This document shows positions 1 to 11,848 of a DNA stretch of 64,000 nucleotides, in pieces. This DNA is from Henckelia pumila (lineage: Eukaryota; Streptophyta; Magnoliopsida; Lamiales; Gesneriaceae). The notes under the pieces were generated by a model that worked only from the letters and a program-made list of their open reading frames with translations, did no database searches and had not been told where the DNA came from. The stretch's first letter is position 1. Each line of letters begins with the position of its first letter. The DNA is taken from positions 12,772,001 through 12,836,000 of the forward strand of contig NW_027331831.1 in NCBI RefSeq assembly GCF_033568475.1, written 5' to 3'. The translations under genes and the position numbers were made by a program.

Positions 1-1014
1 GCCTAATTTTGTTAAATTGAATTCAGTTGTGGTTGACAACTGAACTTCTTCTTTCTCGATTGTTCATGTCAATTGACCAACAAATATATGTAAATGTACG
101 GAATGAGGTCAACTTACAGATTATAATAATGTTTCAAAAATGATTAAACTGGTGTGGGAGGAGATGACTGAAATGTAAGAATTCGAGTGTTTGTTTATGG
201 ATGTTCGGAGACTGAACTGCTCATACGTCACCCCTTCTTCCGTTCTCGAAAGGATCTACTAGAAAACTTTGAGTATTACAAACACTTTGCAACACCTCGA
301 TCTAAGACTAGGACTTACTCAACTTCCTATCCCAAAAATCTTAGTACCTCAACTGATTCATTACATGGAGATTTGCAGCACTTCAACTGATCTATTACAA
401 AGATATTATACCTCGATAGACTTAGCACAATTGATCCTACACTTGATCAAATATATTCTATGAAGTGTGTGCTTGATCAGTTGACTAGTGGAGATCTTGA
501 TGTTTCTTGTGTTCACTCAATCGTATTCACACTTCGTCTCACGACTCTCTCTCTTCGTTGGCTTCAACTGATCTTCTATTTATAGTCTTCCAACTCCAAC
601 GGTAACTTGATTTGAATTCTAGCCTTTGAAAATATTGTCTGCTACCTTGTACCTTTTTCGACACGAAGTAAACTGATGTTTTTGCTTCGTTCGACGGTGT
701 CAATCTTTGTACTGAAAAATTTATCCATTCGTTGAGGTAGACCGATGACTTTAGTCTCAGCTTGGTCAACTGATCAGTTTTTCTAACTGATGAGTCTTGG
801 TAGCTATCCAGTCTTGATAATTCAGTTTAGCTCTGCATGACTGAACTCATGAATAAGCTTTGCTAGTCCAGTCTTGGTTTTGGATCAAAGAATGGTTAGC
901 TCTTTCCAGTTGACTTGTCCGGTTGATGTCTTCAATTTCAGTTGTGACAAATTTAGTCTCCTGATGATTTTGCCTATGCGATTTGTCAACACCGAAACTA
1001 TGAATATTCCAACA
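1..1014 (-). mobile_element. copia-like LTR, reverse orientation, cut by window edge
   Basis: Read on the minus strand, the right edge begins TGTTGGAATATTC and continues into a tract like the LTR starts of plant Ty1/copia elements. The same family recurs at 9,032-10,702, where both ends and a target duplication are visible. Shared stretches include the tract around 190-380 (Ser/Thr-rich if translated, not a gene) and the end tract. The left end lies outside the window, so solo LTR versus element end cannot be decided. No coding domain is visible. Confidence 0.6.
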
Positions 1015-1567
1015 ATGATGTTTTATTGCGAGGAGCCACAATATTTTTGAAAGAACAATGCATGCTGATATGCATCCTTGAGTATAAGTCATTCTCAATG
1101 AATTAGGATCATGGTATGTGTGTAAGGGTTTTAAAAAGATTTAAAATATGTTTTGACGATGCTATGAAGTTTTGATGTATTTTGGTATCATGTTCAAGGG
1201 TACAAGTTGTTAGAATGACGCTTTAATGTGTATTTAAGGTCTATTTCATGGAGAACATCATGTTTTTTTTTTTTTTTTTGCGTGTATGCATTAGCAATAA
1301 AAAATCTGAATTTTGATGTTGAATTTGATGCATTTTTTTAAATTAAAATCATTGGAATAATTTGTTAGAAGGGTTTTATGATGTGTTTTTGAAGTTTTTT
1401 TCTTGTTAGATGTTGATTAGTATAAGCGTGGGTTTGCATTTGAACGGGCATGGGTGCATGCACTTTTCTGAAATTTCTGTTCCGCAGGTTGCTGGGCAAC
1501 CCATGTGGGTACCCCAGCGTGGGAAAAAGGTACCCACGCAAAGGGGCACACGGTGATATCACATTTT
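1015..1567. other. non-coding spacer
   Basis: AT-rich spacer with a T run near 1,264-1,280 and a short GC-richer patch at 1,480-1,550 containing a degenerate inverted motif (gtgggtacccc and ggtacccacg). I see no gene or transposon end. Confidence 0.4.
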
Positions 1568-2100
1568 TCATAAAATTTCTTGATGAATTAAAAAAAAATC
1601 TTGAATTGTGTATAACAGTGATATAATTTAACTTCTTAGATTTGAATGATATAAATATTGTGATTGATTCGTATACTACTAATTTCATTTGAGCGAATTA
1701 TTTTTAATTCTAAGAAAATTATAATTCAATATGAATACAAGTACATTAAAATGAAAAATCGAAATATTATTGATTTTTTAAAGAAGGAAGATGATGCATC
1801 AACAAGTAATCCAAATGGTGTAACAAATATATATCACATTTTTCATAGATGAATTAAAAAAAAATCTTGAATTGTATATAACGGTGATATAATTTAAATT
1901 CTTAGATTTGAATGATATAAATATTGTGATTGATTCGTATACTACTAATTTCATTTGAGTGAATTTATTTTTTAATTCTAAAAATAATAATTCATTACGA
2001 ATACAAGTATATTAAAATGAAATATTGAAATATTATTGATGTCTTCAAGAAGAAAGATGATGCATCAAAAACTAATCCAAATGGTCCACAAGACTCTTAT
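1568..2100 (+). repeat. ~275-bp tandem duplication at transposase 5' end
   Basis: The tract from about 1,568 to 1,840 is repeated at about 1,841-2,100 with some substitutions. Shared landmarks are the poly-A tract after gatgaatt, the gattcgtatactactaattt block, and the coding start reading NIIDF/V-KK-DDAS. The duplicated part contains the presumed leader and first codons of the adjacent decayed transposase, so the gene now has two tandem starts. Confidence 0.7.
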
Positions 2101-4498
2101 GTTTTGAATTCTAAATTGAAATCAAATATTAAAAGACCCAGTGTTGAAAATGAAATTGATGTTAGACCAATTGACAATAATTCCTTTAATCATAAACCCG
2201 ATCGTATAGGAAAATTATTCCAATATTACAATATTCGATTGAGATACATGATGAGGTGAGAAGATCATACATTGATAAAGAACCGAGCCAACCTATATAT
2301 AATTATCCTTCTACTTATTAGCGGTCAAAATCATAGATTTCGATCCTCTTGGTTACTAAAATATCCATGGCTCGAGTTTTCTTTGCAGAAAGAAAATGCA
2401 TTTTCTTTCCTGTGTTATGTCTTTGACAATAATTCAGCACAGTTTGATACATTTACTGTCAAAGGATTCAAAAATTGGAAACGAGTCAATTGTAAGAATT
2501 GTACATCCTTCCAAACGAAATTGAGGAGAAGGTAATTCAAGACATGGTTTCGCTATGAGAAAATGGGGAGATCTGAAAATTTTAAATCAACATATACAAT
2601 CTTCAAAGGAAATTGCACAAAATAAGAATTTTAAAGATTTCTATAGAAAGTGTGAAGTTTCTAGTAACAAAAGAATGTGCTTTTAAAGGTCAGGGTGAAT
2701 CAATAAACTCTTCAAATAGTGGAAACTATATTGAATTGATGAAGCTATTAGGCAGAATAAATCCAGAAATTGGTGAAATTGTTATGAAAAAATCAGCCAA
2801 AAATGTCAAATATACATCACCACTGATTCAACGGGATATTTTGAAATTTATTGCTGACACTATTAGAGACAATATTCAAGAAGAAATTGGTGATGCCGGG
2901 TTTTTTTTCTTGTTGATGAATCCGTTGATGGATCTAATAAAGAAAAAATGGCTATTATTTTAAGATATGTTGATCAGAATGGATTTATAGAAGAACACTT
3001 TAATGAAGTTATCAATGTTGCAAATACAAATGCATTGACTTTGAAAAAAGAAATATGCAATGTATTAAATCAATTCAATCTCTATGTTGAAAATTTAAGA
3101 GGGCAGGGGCAGGGGTATGATGGTGCCAACAACATGCGTGGAGAATAGAATGAGCTACAAGCTTTGTTTTTGAAAGATTTTCCTCATGCTTATTATGTTC
3201 ATTGTTTTGACCACAGACTACAAATTGCTTTAATTCTGTTTCTAAAGAAGTACATGATGTGTGGTTTTTTTTCCCAAAACTAAGTTCAATTATCGATTTT
3301 GTTGGTTCTACTGCGAAACGTCATTGTCATTTGACATCATTTCGAGAAGTGAAAATTAATGATTTGATTACATCGGGGGAAATTGGGACTGGTACCGGAG
3401 CTAATCATGAATGTTCTCTAATACGAGATGGAGCTACTTGCTGTGGCTCACATTATTATTCTGTACGAAGATTGATTGATTTGTTTCGTTCAATTTGTAC
3501 ACTCATTCAAGATCTTATCGATGAAGGTTTGAATAGTAACATTCGTGGATAGGCTAGAGGTTTGTATTTCCATCACAAGAAAAAGGCTTACAACAACGGT
3601 GAAAAACCATCGTCTTAGCTAGGCAGTTTAAAACTGTTGTTAAAGGCCGTGTTGTTAAAAGGGGAGCTCAAAGACAACGATTTTTCAATGGTGAAAAACC
3701 GTTATATTTTCTTTCAAAGAAAACAATTTTTAACAGTTGTCTTTGAGTGTGTCTTAATAACAACAGATTCTGCAACAACAATTTTTAACTACATATGACA
3801 ACGGTAGAAAACCATTGTATTCTTTCAAATAAAAAAAATTTAATATAAAAAATTTCAATATCATTAATCAATCAAAATTTAAAATTTCAAAAATAAAATT
3901 TAATATACAATTTTTCAGTATTACAAAATACAAATCGCTCAAAATTCGAATTCTAATTCAATGCACACTAGAAAATAGAGATATGAACTAATCTTGATAA
4001 ACTTGGAACCCTCGTTTTAACATAGATTAAAATCGGGCTTGAGCTAGTACTGATTTCACAACTACACATTATTGACCCGAGATATTCGTAGATGCCGCAA
4101 CAATCTATTTGCCTTTAATTTTTATATCCAAATTGTAAATTAATTATTCAATCAAAAAAACCATAAACATAATTCAAGTAATGAATAATAAAACACTGAT
4201 TATCAACAAATATGATGGTAAATAAAATCGTGTTAAGTAAATATTAATAATTTGTGTCGACTTTACATAAATAATTAGGATATTAAGATAGATCTCAATG
4301 ATCAAATAATGTGTTCATTTAAATTTCAATTAAAAACCCATAACTCCTATGAATTGATGAAAAACAAACTTGGAACGAGTTAAATCACCTCAATTCAAAG
4401 CTAACACAAGTGGGTCGAAACAGTATGAATAAAAAATATGTGAAGATTGTTATCTTAAACACCTTACTTTATTTTTCACTTCGAGTCTCAAAGATTGC

Positions 4499-4720
4499 GC
4501 AAAGCGCGATCCAGAAGTAAGTAAGGACACACGGAGAACTTCTTGGAGCTACTATCTGAGGATCATTGAAGCTGAAACTTTAAGAAAATATCAGCATGCA
4601 GATATGGCACTACTTGAGGCTAAGAAAATGACATCTCAATACTAGAAAGAGGCAGACAAGTGCAGTTCTGAAATGGAAACATGTGAAGAGGCAGTGATCT
4701 CGGCCATAATAAATGAAGTA
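4499..4720 (+). pseudogene. possible captured coding fragment inside the CACTA element
   Basis: One frame reads for about 70 codons with charged, coiled-coil-like composition and a single internal TAG. Short segments include RIIEAETLRKYQHADMALLE and KEADKCSSEMETCEEA. The composition differs sharply from the AT-rich surroundings, and the heptad-like spacing of Leu/Ala/Ile suggests a helical segment of a host protein. I do not recognise the source gene. It lies between the two subterminal repeat zones, the usual place for transduplicated exons in CACTA elements. Confidence 0.4.
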
Positions 4721-5172
4721 ATCAAATATGTCATCCATCAATCGTTTCACATTGCTCTCCTCAAATCCTTCTAATATTCCAAGTTCCAAATTTCTTGGAG
4801 GGTTTGATTTTCAAAGAACATCAAATCAACACATGTTATCTGTTGAGTATCCAAATCGAAACAACTTCTAATTAGCGAGAATAAAAGCCGAGTTGTGTGT
4901 GCGTGTGCATAATTTCATTTAAAAATTATCAACAAAATGAGTTCTTAAGCTTATCATCCCAAACTAATAATATTTAATGAGATGGCCAAGAGCTCGTTTG
5001 AATAAAAGTGACAAGAATATTAATCTAAATTTTTTTTTAAAAAAAAATTCATTATAAATTTTCCTAAACTATATCCTATGAAACAAATAACAACCATGTG
5101 TCACCGCAAATACTGTGTTCATGAACATGTATTTCTCATCAATAAGGTACAATGCAGACACCAACATACAAA

Positions 5173-5484
5173 GGAGAAATTGCATATATCACCCTTGTGA
5201 AATCTCGGGTTTGCTGATAACCCCCTATGAAAATTTTTTAAGCTAATTCTAAATTTGTAGCATCTACAACCTTTTCAGATAAAAAATGACGAAAATACTC
5301 CTACATAAAATAAATGATAAATTAAAGAGTTCATAAAAGTCAAAGGTATTTTCGTCATTTTTTAATCAAAAGGGGTGTGCATGCTATAAATCTAGAATCA
5401 CAGGGGGTTATTAGCTTAAAAAAATTTTATAGGGGGTTATCAGCAAATCCGAGATTTCACAAGGGTGATATATGCAATTTCTCC
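5173..5484. mobile_element. Mutator-type MITE, near-palindromic
   Basis: The element starts GGAGAAATTGCATATATCAC and ends with its exact complement. It is flanked by the 9-bp direct repeat acatacaaa (5,164-5,172 and 5,485-5,493). Nine-base duplications with long terminal inverted repeats mark Mutator-like elements. The inner halves are also largely complementary, so the whole 312 bp can fold back. It lies within the CACTA element and is therefore younger. Confidence 0.9.
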
Positions 5485-7250
5485 ACATACAAACATAATA
5501 GAGAAACAAAAAATCAATAAATTTCAAAAAAAAAATTAGATCATGAAAAAAATGAAGAAAGCTACGTTCTTTCTTTGAATCGACATCGCCAAACCATCAT
5601 CAGATAACACAAGCAAAAAAATTAGAGCAATGCGAAGAAAAAACAAAAGAAAACGCAGACCCAAACACAAATGCAGAAATCCTTTTCTACCGAACGAAGG
5701 AAAAAATAATCAATTTCTTAACGAGATCTATGAGAAGGTAAACATTTCTGTTATGACCCGATGCCCAGAAAAAATTCTTCAAATTCACACGAATGAATAG
5801 AAAAAAAAACAAAGGAACACTATCATCAATGCTGACGGCTCCAATGCAAGAACTACATTGTCACTCAATATTAACACTGGAAATAGTGGAAATTGAAAAC
5901 ACTCACCCATGAGACAAGATGATCTGCAAAAGAACGACACCGAAGCTGCTCAATACTTACAATTTCATAGATTGAATTTAGGGCTTTGGGTTGTGGTTAG
6001 ATACAGGCCGATGCTCAAGCAGCGGGAGAAATCAGTCGATGCAGGGTTTCTCTTTTTGTTCCTTATTCTATTTGTCTGAAGCGTGAAACGTGAAGTAAGT
6101 ATGTTGAGCGTGAGTGTGTATGTACAAGAATATGACCAAAAAAATAAGATACTTATTTCAATTTTTTTTAAAGAAAAAAAAAACCAAACACAACGGTAAT
6201 TTGAAAAATTGTTGTTGTGTTCTTTAAAAGAAAGCCCAAAGACAACAGTAGCCCCAAAATAACCGCTTATAGACAACGGTTTTTGTAAAATGATTATCTT
6301 TTTTTATATGAAAAACACTCAAATACAACTGTTTTAATTAAAACTGTTGTTATAGGGTAAAAGACAATGGTTTTAGCATAAAACGGTTGTCATTTGGGTG
6401 TTGCTAATTAACAATTTTCTTGTAGTGAATTGGATATAAAATCATTTGCGTTCACGTTTATCTTGCTTTTGATGCGTGAAATTTTGGGAGTATCGGATAT
6501 GTTATGTCAAGTATTACAAAAAGATAATATAAACATTTCGAGTACCGTGAATTTGGTGTCTATTATACCAAATCGGTTCTTCAAGGGATGCGAGATGATA
6601 GATGGAGAAGTTTTCTTTGGACTGTTGTGAACTTTTGTGAAATTAATGATATTGATGTGCCTGATTTAGATGACCGTTATATGAGAGGCACAAAACGCCA
6701 TTATCAGCAAAAGAATAATATAACAATATGCGATCACTATCATTTTGATATATTCAATGTTGTTATAAATTTTCAGTTGATGGAGTTGAATGATAGAATT
6801 TTCATAAAATGCAATGGAATTTCTTGATCTTAGTGATGATTTGAGTTATGTCGATGAGTTCAAATCATTTTCACCCCATGTTATTATTACCTGGTTGATA
6901 AGTTTTATTTAAAGAATTTACTGAAGAAGAAAGAGAAGATTTGGAAAGACAATTGGATCATTGTAAGATTGATGTGTTTCATGACACACAATTTTAGAAA
7001 CTTGATTCTCTTCTTTACTTGTGTCAAACATTGGCTATGACCAAAATTCACATGTTTAATTATCCCTTGATTGATAGGTTGATTTGATTGGTGTTGACTC
7101 TTTCAGTTTCTACGGAAACCATGGAGCGAACTTTTTTCTGGAATGAAACCCATCAAGACACCAATTGGCGATAAAATGGAGAATGAATTTCTAACCAATT
7201 CCATGGTTATTTATATTGAGAGGGAGATTGATCTTTATATTGATACATAG

Positions 7251-9026
7251 TTCATTATTGACAAATTTGATATTCCGAATAATCGTAAGATATGATTTAA
7301 ATAGAATTTAAATATATTTTTATTGTATATATTTGATACTTTCATTTTTTAACTCGAGGTAATAAATATGCAACATATTGCTTTTATGTGTTTATACATG
7401 TATATTGAGACAAATTTTGCCCACTAGTTTTAAAATCTCTCACCACGCCCTTGCGTGGATCGCTAACTATACATAATGCATGATGGTCTAAGTATTTATA
7501 TCCATGAAAGTTATTTTACATATGAAAGCATGATATTTAATAAAAAGTTAATTGATGTGTTTACTTTATTTCTAAAGAGCATTAATGTTTTTCAAACATG
7601 AAAGTTTTACGAGCATGAAAAAAATGAGAATGAATTGAATGATATTGACATGATGAACATGAAAATGTTATTTTGATGTTTATGTGTACTTGTGGTGACA
7701 GTAAGAGACTGGTGTCCCAGAATGAGCTCCGAAGGTCTTTCCAAACTAAGAACGAAAGATGTGCATATTGACTTTGGCTAGTATGAGACGGTACACATAT
7801 TGACTTCTGTTAATATGAGTTGACTAAATGATTTACCTGGATTGCACAACTATTTACATGATCACACTCAATGAATGTGCTCGAATGATTCTCATATTTG
7901 CACGTAATACATCACCCAAAGAAAATAATGTTATACTTTATATTATCATCACGTCCCACGCGTATCTCATGATTTTATTATGCATTCATTATTATATGAA
8001 TATGTTTGTTGAATCTTTAAACTAACTATGCTTGAATGATGCAGATGAAAATGAAGAATTTAATGACTTAAAATGATGGGCATGAAGCTGAGTAGTTGAG
8101 GAGGCGAGAGGATTGCATGACACGACTGTCCGAGAACCTTATGCCAAGCATGCTAAGAAGTTTTATGCATTTTATTCATGTTATGCATGTTTTATTTGAA
8201 GTCGTGTTTTAGAATATTATTTTAAGATCGAATGTTTTATAGTTTCATGTTTTGCATTTATGAAGAAGTTTTGGTGTTCCCGTATGAGAATCATGTGATA
8301 ATCCAAGTTTAGCATTTTTCTTTCGTTCAAGGATATTTTATACTAGATTTGAGTCATTTGGATTATTTTAATCTTGTGCATGATATTTTACACTTGCAAG
8401 CACGACACATGTTGTTTCCGTCTTTACAAATAAATAAAAGTATTTTTCGCTACATTTTATTTTACCTGCATTTGATATATGATAATTTTCATAAGCATCA
8501 ATGAGAAATATGAGACGTTAAAAAATATTTTTAATATTTTTATAAAATATTTTAAAAATTATTTTAAGAATAAATATGTGTTCGTACAATTATTATATAA
8601 AAATGCTTTTAGAGTTTAAAAGTAACATGTTATGATTATTATCATTTTCTTCAATTATAAAAATACAAAAATATAATGTTATTTAAAATGATATTTGGAG
8701 AATACTTTTTTTAAAAAATTGTTTCTCAAAAATATTTTACAAAAAAATTATCTAAACAAATATGTCTAAAAATTTTCACTTTTTTTTAGTAAAAATACTT
8801 TTCACATATAAAACAATAAAAACGTTTTTATAATAATTTTTTCAAAATGATATCATAACGCACCATTTCAAGTTACACATTATCAATTTATTGTTAATTT
8901 ATCTTATCTAATCTCATGTTTATGTGATCATATTATTTATCCATCTACCACTTATTTATCTTAAATCAATCAGATCATTGAATTTAAATTACAATATTAA
9001 CCTTAATAAATAATATTGTTCATATT
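7251..9026. other. AT-rich spacer with possible old LTR debris
   Basis: No supported gene. The part from 7,690 to 8,460 has composition and phrases (repeated atgtgcatattgacttnggctagtatgag-like wording) resembling decayed LTR sequence, but no ends or target duplication are visible. From 8,500 to 9,000 it is very AT-rich. Confidence 0.35.
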
Positions 9027-9031
9027 TATTA

Positions 9032-10702
9032 TGATAGGATCGGTTGAGGGGATGAGCGGTTAGGTACTAAATGATCAATTTGCACTATAGCAATTGACCC
9101 TCAATCTTTAAGATAGAGTTGAGTTGATGTTGGTCAACTGAATCTTTTCCTTCTCGCGTGTCTATGTTAATCAATTAACTTGAAAAGTGCGGAATGAGAT
9201 CGACTAACAGATTAGAACAGAGATCAAATGGAATCATGAGTAGGTGAGAATGATAGTCTGAAAGTAAGAAACACGAGTTTGTTTATGGATGTTCAGAGAT
9301 TTCAAATACTTCTACATCACATCTTCTTCCACCTCGGAAGGATTTACTCTTTGACTGTTACAATCAACTTACAACAGTCCACTCCAAGACTAGGACTTAC
9401 ACATAATTGTTATCTCAAAACTCCTAGACACTCAGGAACTCAGCTCACGACTGATTCTTGTTACAACGATGTTTGCAGCACCTCAACTGATATACAGGGC
9501 CGTCTCCAGAAAATTGGAGACCCTATGCTAATTTTTAATGAAAAGTTTTATATAGATTTTTTTTATTAAATATAAAATTATTAAATACGAGCTGATAATT
9601 AAATGCACATAACCACCTAATCAAATTTAACAAACTAATATAATATCTAAATTTATTAAATTATAAGAAATGATATATATAAACTAAATGAGTTCAAGAA
9701 CCGATTAATAAGCAAATTAAAAGAATATTTCAGAATTTTGGAGATCAAAGTCCAATAACCAAATCAATTAAAAATAAAATATCATCCACAACACACAAAC
9801 ATACAAAAAAAATTAAATTCAATAAAAAACAAAACGATAGTTTAACCAATTTGAGCAACCTAACTCATTTGAGTAGAGCAACTTAACGAAAGAAGAGTGT
9901 TTTTTTTTAAAAAAAAAAAAAAATTTTACGCAAATTAAAGAAGAAAGGAGAAGCAAAAATACAAATAAAATAAAACTCTTTAAAAAAAATACAAATAAAA
10001 AAGCAGTTGCAAATTTTCATCAACAAAATTAAAAAGCTTTTCCAAAATTTTTAAAAAAACTCAAATAAAAAATAAAAAAAAAAATTTAGAGGCCCCTCCA
10101 AAAGGGAGGCCCTAGGCACATGCCTAGGTTGCCTCCCCTTGGAGTCGGGGCCTGCTGATATATTACAGATACAACACTTGTTAAAACTTAACATTTGGCA
10201 ACAAATGATCCTCACTGATCTGATATATTTGAAGTGTGTTTGTGTTCTTCGGCTCTTGATAATAAGCTTTGAAGTGCTTCTGTTTGTTTTCTCGACTGAG
10301 TGAGTAAAATGAAGGAATTTAGTTTACCTCTGGTAGCTTGAATTTATATACGAGAATTATTAATGAGTCGGATCTTTATTCAAGAATCTTGAATGTGTAT
10401 TTATACTTGGCGTACAACGGCTCTTTCAAATTCAAATCAATGGTTGTTAGTTTGTCTTTTCCGCATACATTCTTAGCATATATGAAACTGATTCAGTTTA
10501 GCACCATATACCAAATGCAGTTTACCTCATTCACTTCCGTTGAGCTTTGGTCAATGGTCAACTCAGTTGATGTATGCAGTTTAGCTCTGAGACTTAAGTT
10601 TAGCTTCAGAAACTCGTTCAATTTACGTCTTTTTGCGCTCAAATCTGGACATGATTAGTTGACTTGTGAATTTGTCAAAATCAAAACTCCGTATTTCCAA
10701 CA
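9032..10702 (-). mobile_element. copia-like solo LTR, reverse orientation
   Basis: Read on the minus strand the LTR begins TGTTGGAAATACGG and ends CCGATCCTATCA, giving the TG...CA termini of an LTR. It is flanked by the 5-bp target duplication tatta (9,027-9,031 and 10,703-10,707). No internal coding region or second LTR is present, so it arose by recombination between LTRs. Without the hAT insertion it is about 1.0 kb. It shares family with the LTR at 1-1,014. Confidence 0.85.
9495..10154. mobile_element. non-autonomous hAT element in the solo LTR
   Basis: The ends are CAGGGCCGTCTCCAG and, on the complement, CAGGCCCCGACTCCAA. The flanking 8-bp direct repeat is ctgatata (9,487-9,494 and 10,155-10,162). 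CAGGGCC-type ends with 8-bp duplications are typical of hAT transposons. The 660-bp interior is AT-rich without a transposase. The right subterminal zone has an imperfect palindrome around cctaggcacatgcctagg. Confidence 0.9.
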
Positions 10703-10707
10703 TATTA

Positions 10708-11548
10708 ATTACAAAATAGTAATTTATCATCTTCTTCAAAATTTAATCATTGAATCAATCAAACTATTATTTATCAATCGAACCAAATATTATATTAAGT
10801 ATTAACTATAATTTTTTATTTTTTTATTATATTAGATTATTTATCTGTATATTATTATGTTATATTTAACTAAGTTATGTACGTAATTGTTAATAAGATT
10901 TAGATCACAAATTTAATAAAGTAGACAATGTGTTCAGATGACGAAACGAGTACGGAAATAGAAATGACGACGGACTTCAAGTGTCAATTTCCATTTTGTC
11001 CATATCATGTGAACATTTTCAGAATCTTTTAATATATCATAACGGAAGAATACAATTTTTTTTTGTTCTTGTGTTTTTTCCTTATCATAATCTTTCATAT
11101 CTCAATTACACAACAAATGACGGATGAAACTAAAATTGAAGAAAATTATATGAAATCTTGTTAAAATAAAAAGGGTTAATTAAATAAACACGAAAATTTT
11201 ATGAGACGTCGTGGGTTAATTTTGTAAAAATTGCTTTTCATTTTAAATATAAACATATCAACTTATCTCAAAGAAAAAAATAACGTAAAATCGTGTTACA
11301 AGAGGTCAAGAGACATATTCTTTAAATAATTATATAGATTTTTTTTGAAAGAAATAATATATAGATAAAAGTGTATGTTCGAGTTTTTTTTTTTTTTTTT
11401 GAAACGGTGTATTGTGTATGTTCGAGAGTTGATAACTAAGAAGTGCGAGATTTTACGACCATAACGTGAAATTAATCAACATAAAGAAAATTATATTTTT
11501 TAAAATTTTATTTCTTCAAATTTACACTGATTATTACACGACAGCCAC
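10708..11548. other. intergenic spacer upstream of the DUF1218 gene
   Basis: AT-rich and with no gene or transposon termini that I can support. It contains a T run near 11,380-11,400. Confidence 0.4.
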
Positions 11549-11848
11549 GCACATGAACACCTCAGCCTCTCCCTCTCTCTCAGCTCACCCGCCATTGATT
11601 TCACAATTCATCCTTGTTTCGCATTTTTTTCATCTTTAAGCTCGTTTCAATCAATACACTTCACGCGTACCAAGAATCCCCAAGTACACCATTTTTACCT
11701 TCTTCTCTCTTTTTTATTATTATTATTTTTTTTTGAAACTTTATTCTGCGAATTTTCTTAGGAAGATAAAGGGTCACTTCAGCATTTCCAGCACCAACTT
11801 TACAGAGAGCAGATAAAAGGGTTTTGAGAGTGAGATTCGCTAAAGAAA
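11549..11848 (+). promoter_or_regulatory. probable 5' UTR/core promoter of the DUF1218 gene
   Basis: A CT-rich tract at 11,565-11,590 (cctctccctctctctc) sits about 270 bases before the start codon, as often seen near plant transcription starts. No convincing TATA box is visible. The start context aaagaaaATGGAG is good for plants. Confidence 0.45.

Larger units (their letters stand above)
3574..6427. mobile_element. non-autonomous CACTA (En/Spm-like) element
   Basis: The right terminus reads TTTTCTTGTAGTG, the complement of the typical CACTACAAGAAAA end. The left terminus CACAAGAAAAAGG is the same end with two bases lost. Subterminal regions carry many copies of a motif like ACAACGGTTTT in both orientations (3,590-3,830 and 6,170-6,400), as expected for transposase-binding repeats. 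The element interrupts the hAT-type pseudogene: homology stops at 3,573 and resumes at 6,428. The expected 3-bp target duplication is not exact (cat versus aat). No transposase frame is present, so mobilisation would depend on a partner element. Confidence 0.75.
2017..7250 (+). pseudogene. decayed TTF/zinc-finger MYM-like transposase with hAT dimerisation region, split
   Basis: The pieces follow the order of the plant TTF-type zinc finger/DUF4371/hAT-C proteins. The N-terminal block contains YPWLEFS and FTVKGFKNWK (2,330-2,490). A central block contains LLGRINPEIGEIV, YTSPLIQRDILKF and EEIGDAGFF (2,740-2,900), then RGQGQGYDGANNMRGE, VHCFDHRLQIAL and GSHYYSVRRLIDLF (to about 3,550). After a 2.85-kb CACTA insertion the frame resumes with FILLLMREILGVSDMLCQVLQ (shown in part, 6,450-6,520), VPDLDDRYMRG (6,658) and the C-terminal dimerisation region near 7,090-7,250 (STETMERTF, KMENEFLTNSMVIYIERE). 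Many stops and frameshifts intervene, so it is not functional. It is a transposon-derived relic, possibly host-domesticated only in other lineages. Confidence 0.85.

Noticed and set aside
187-463. Overlapping plus-strand frames near the left edge
   Set aside because: They fall inside the reverse copia-like LTR and match non-coding sequence in the second copy at 9,279-9,569.
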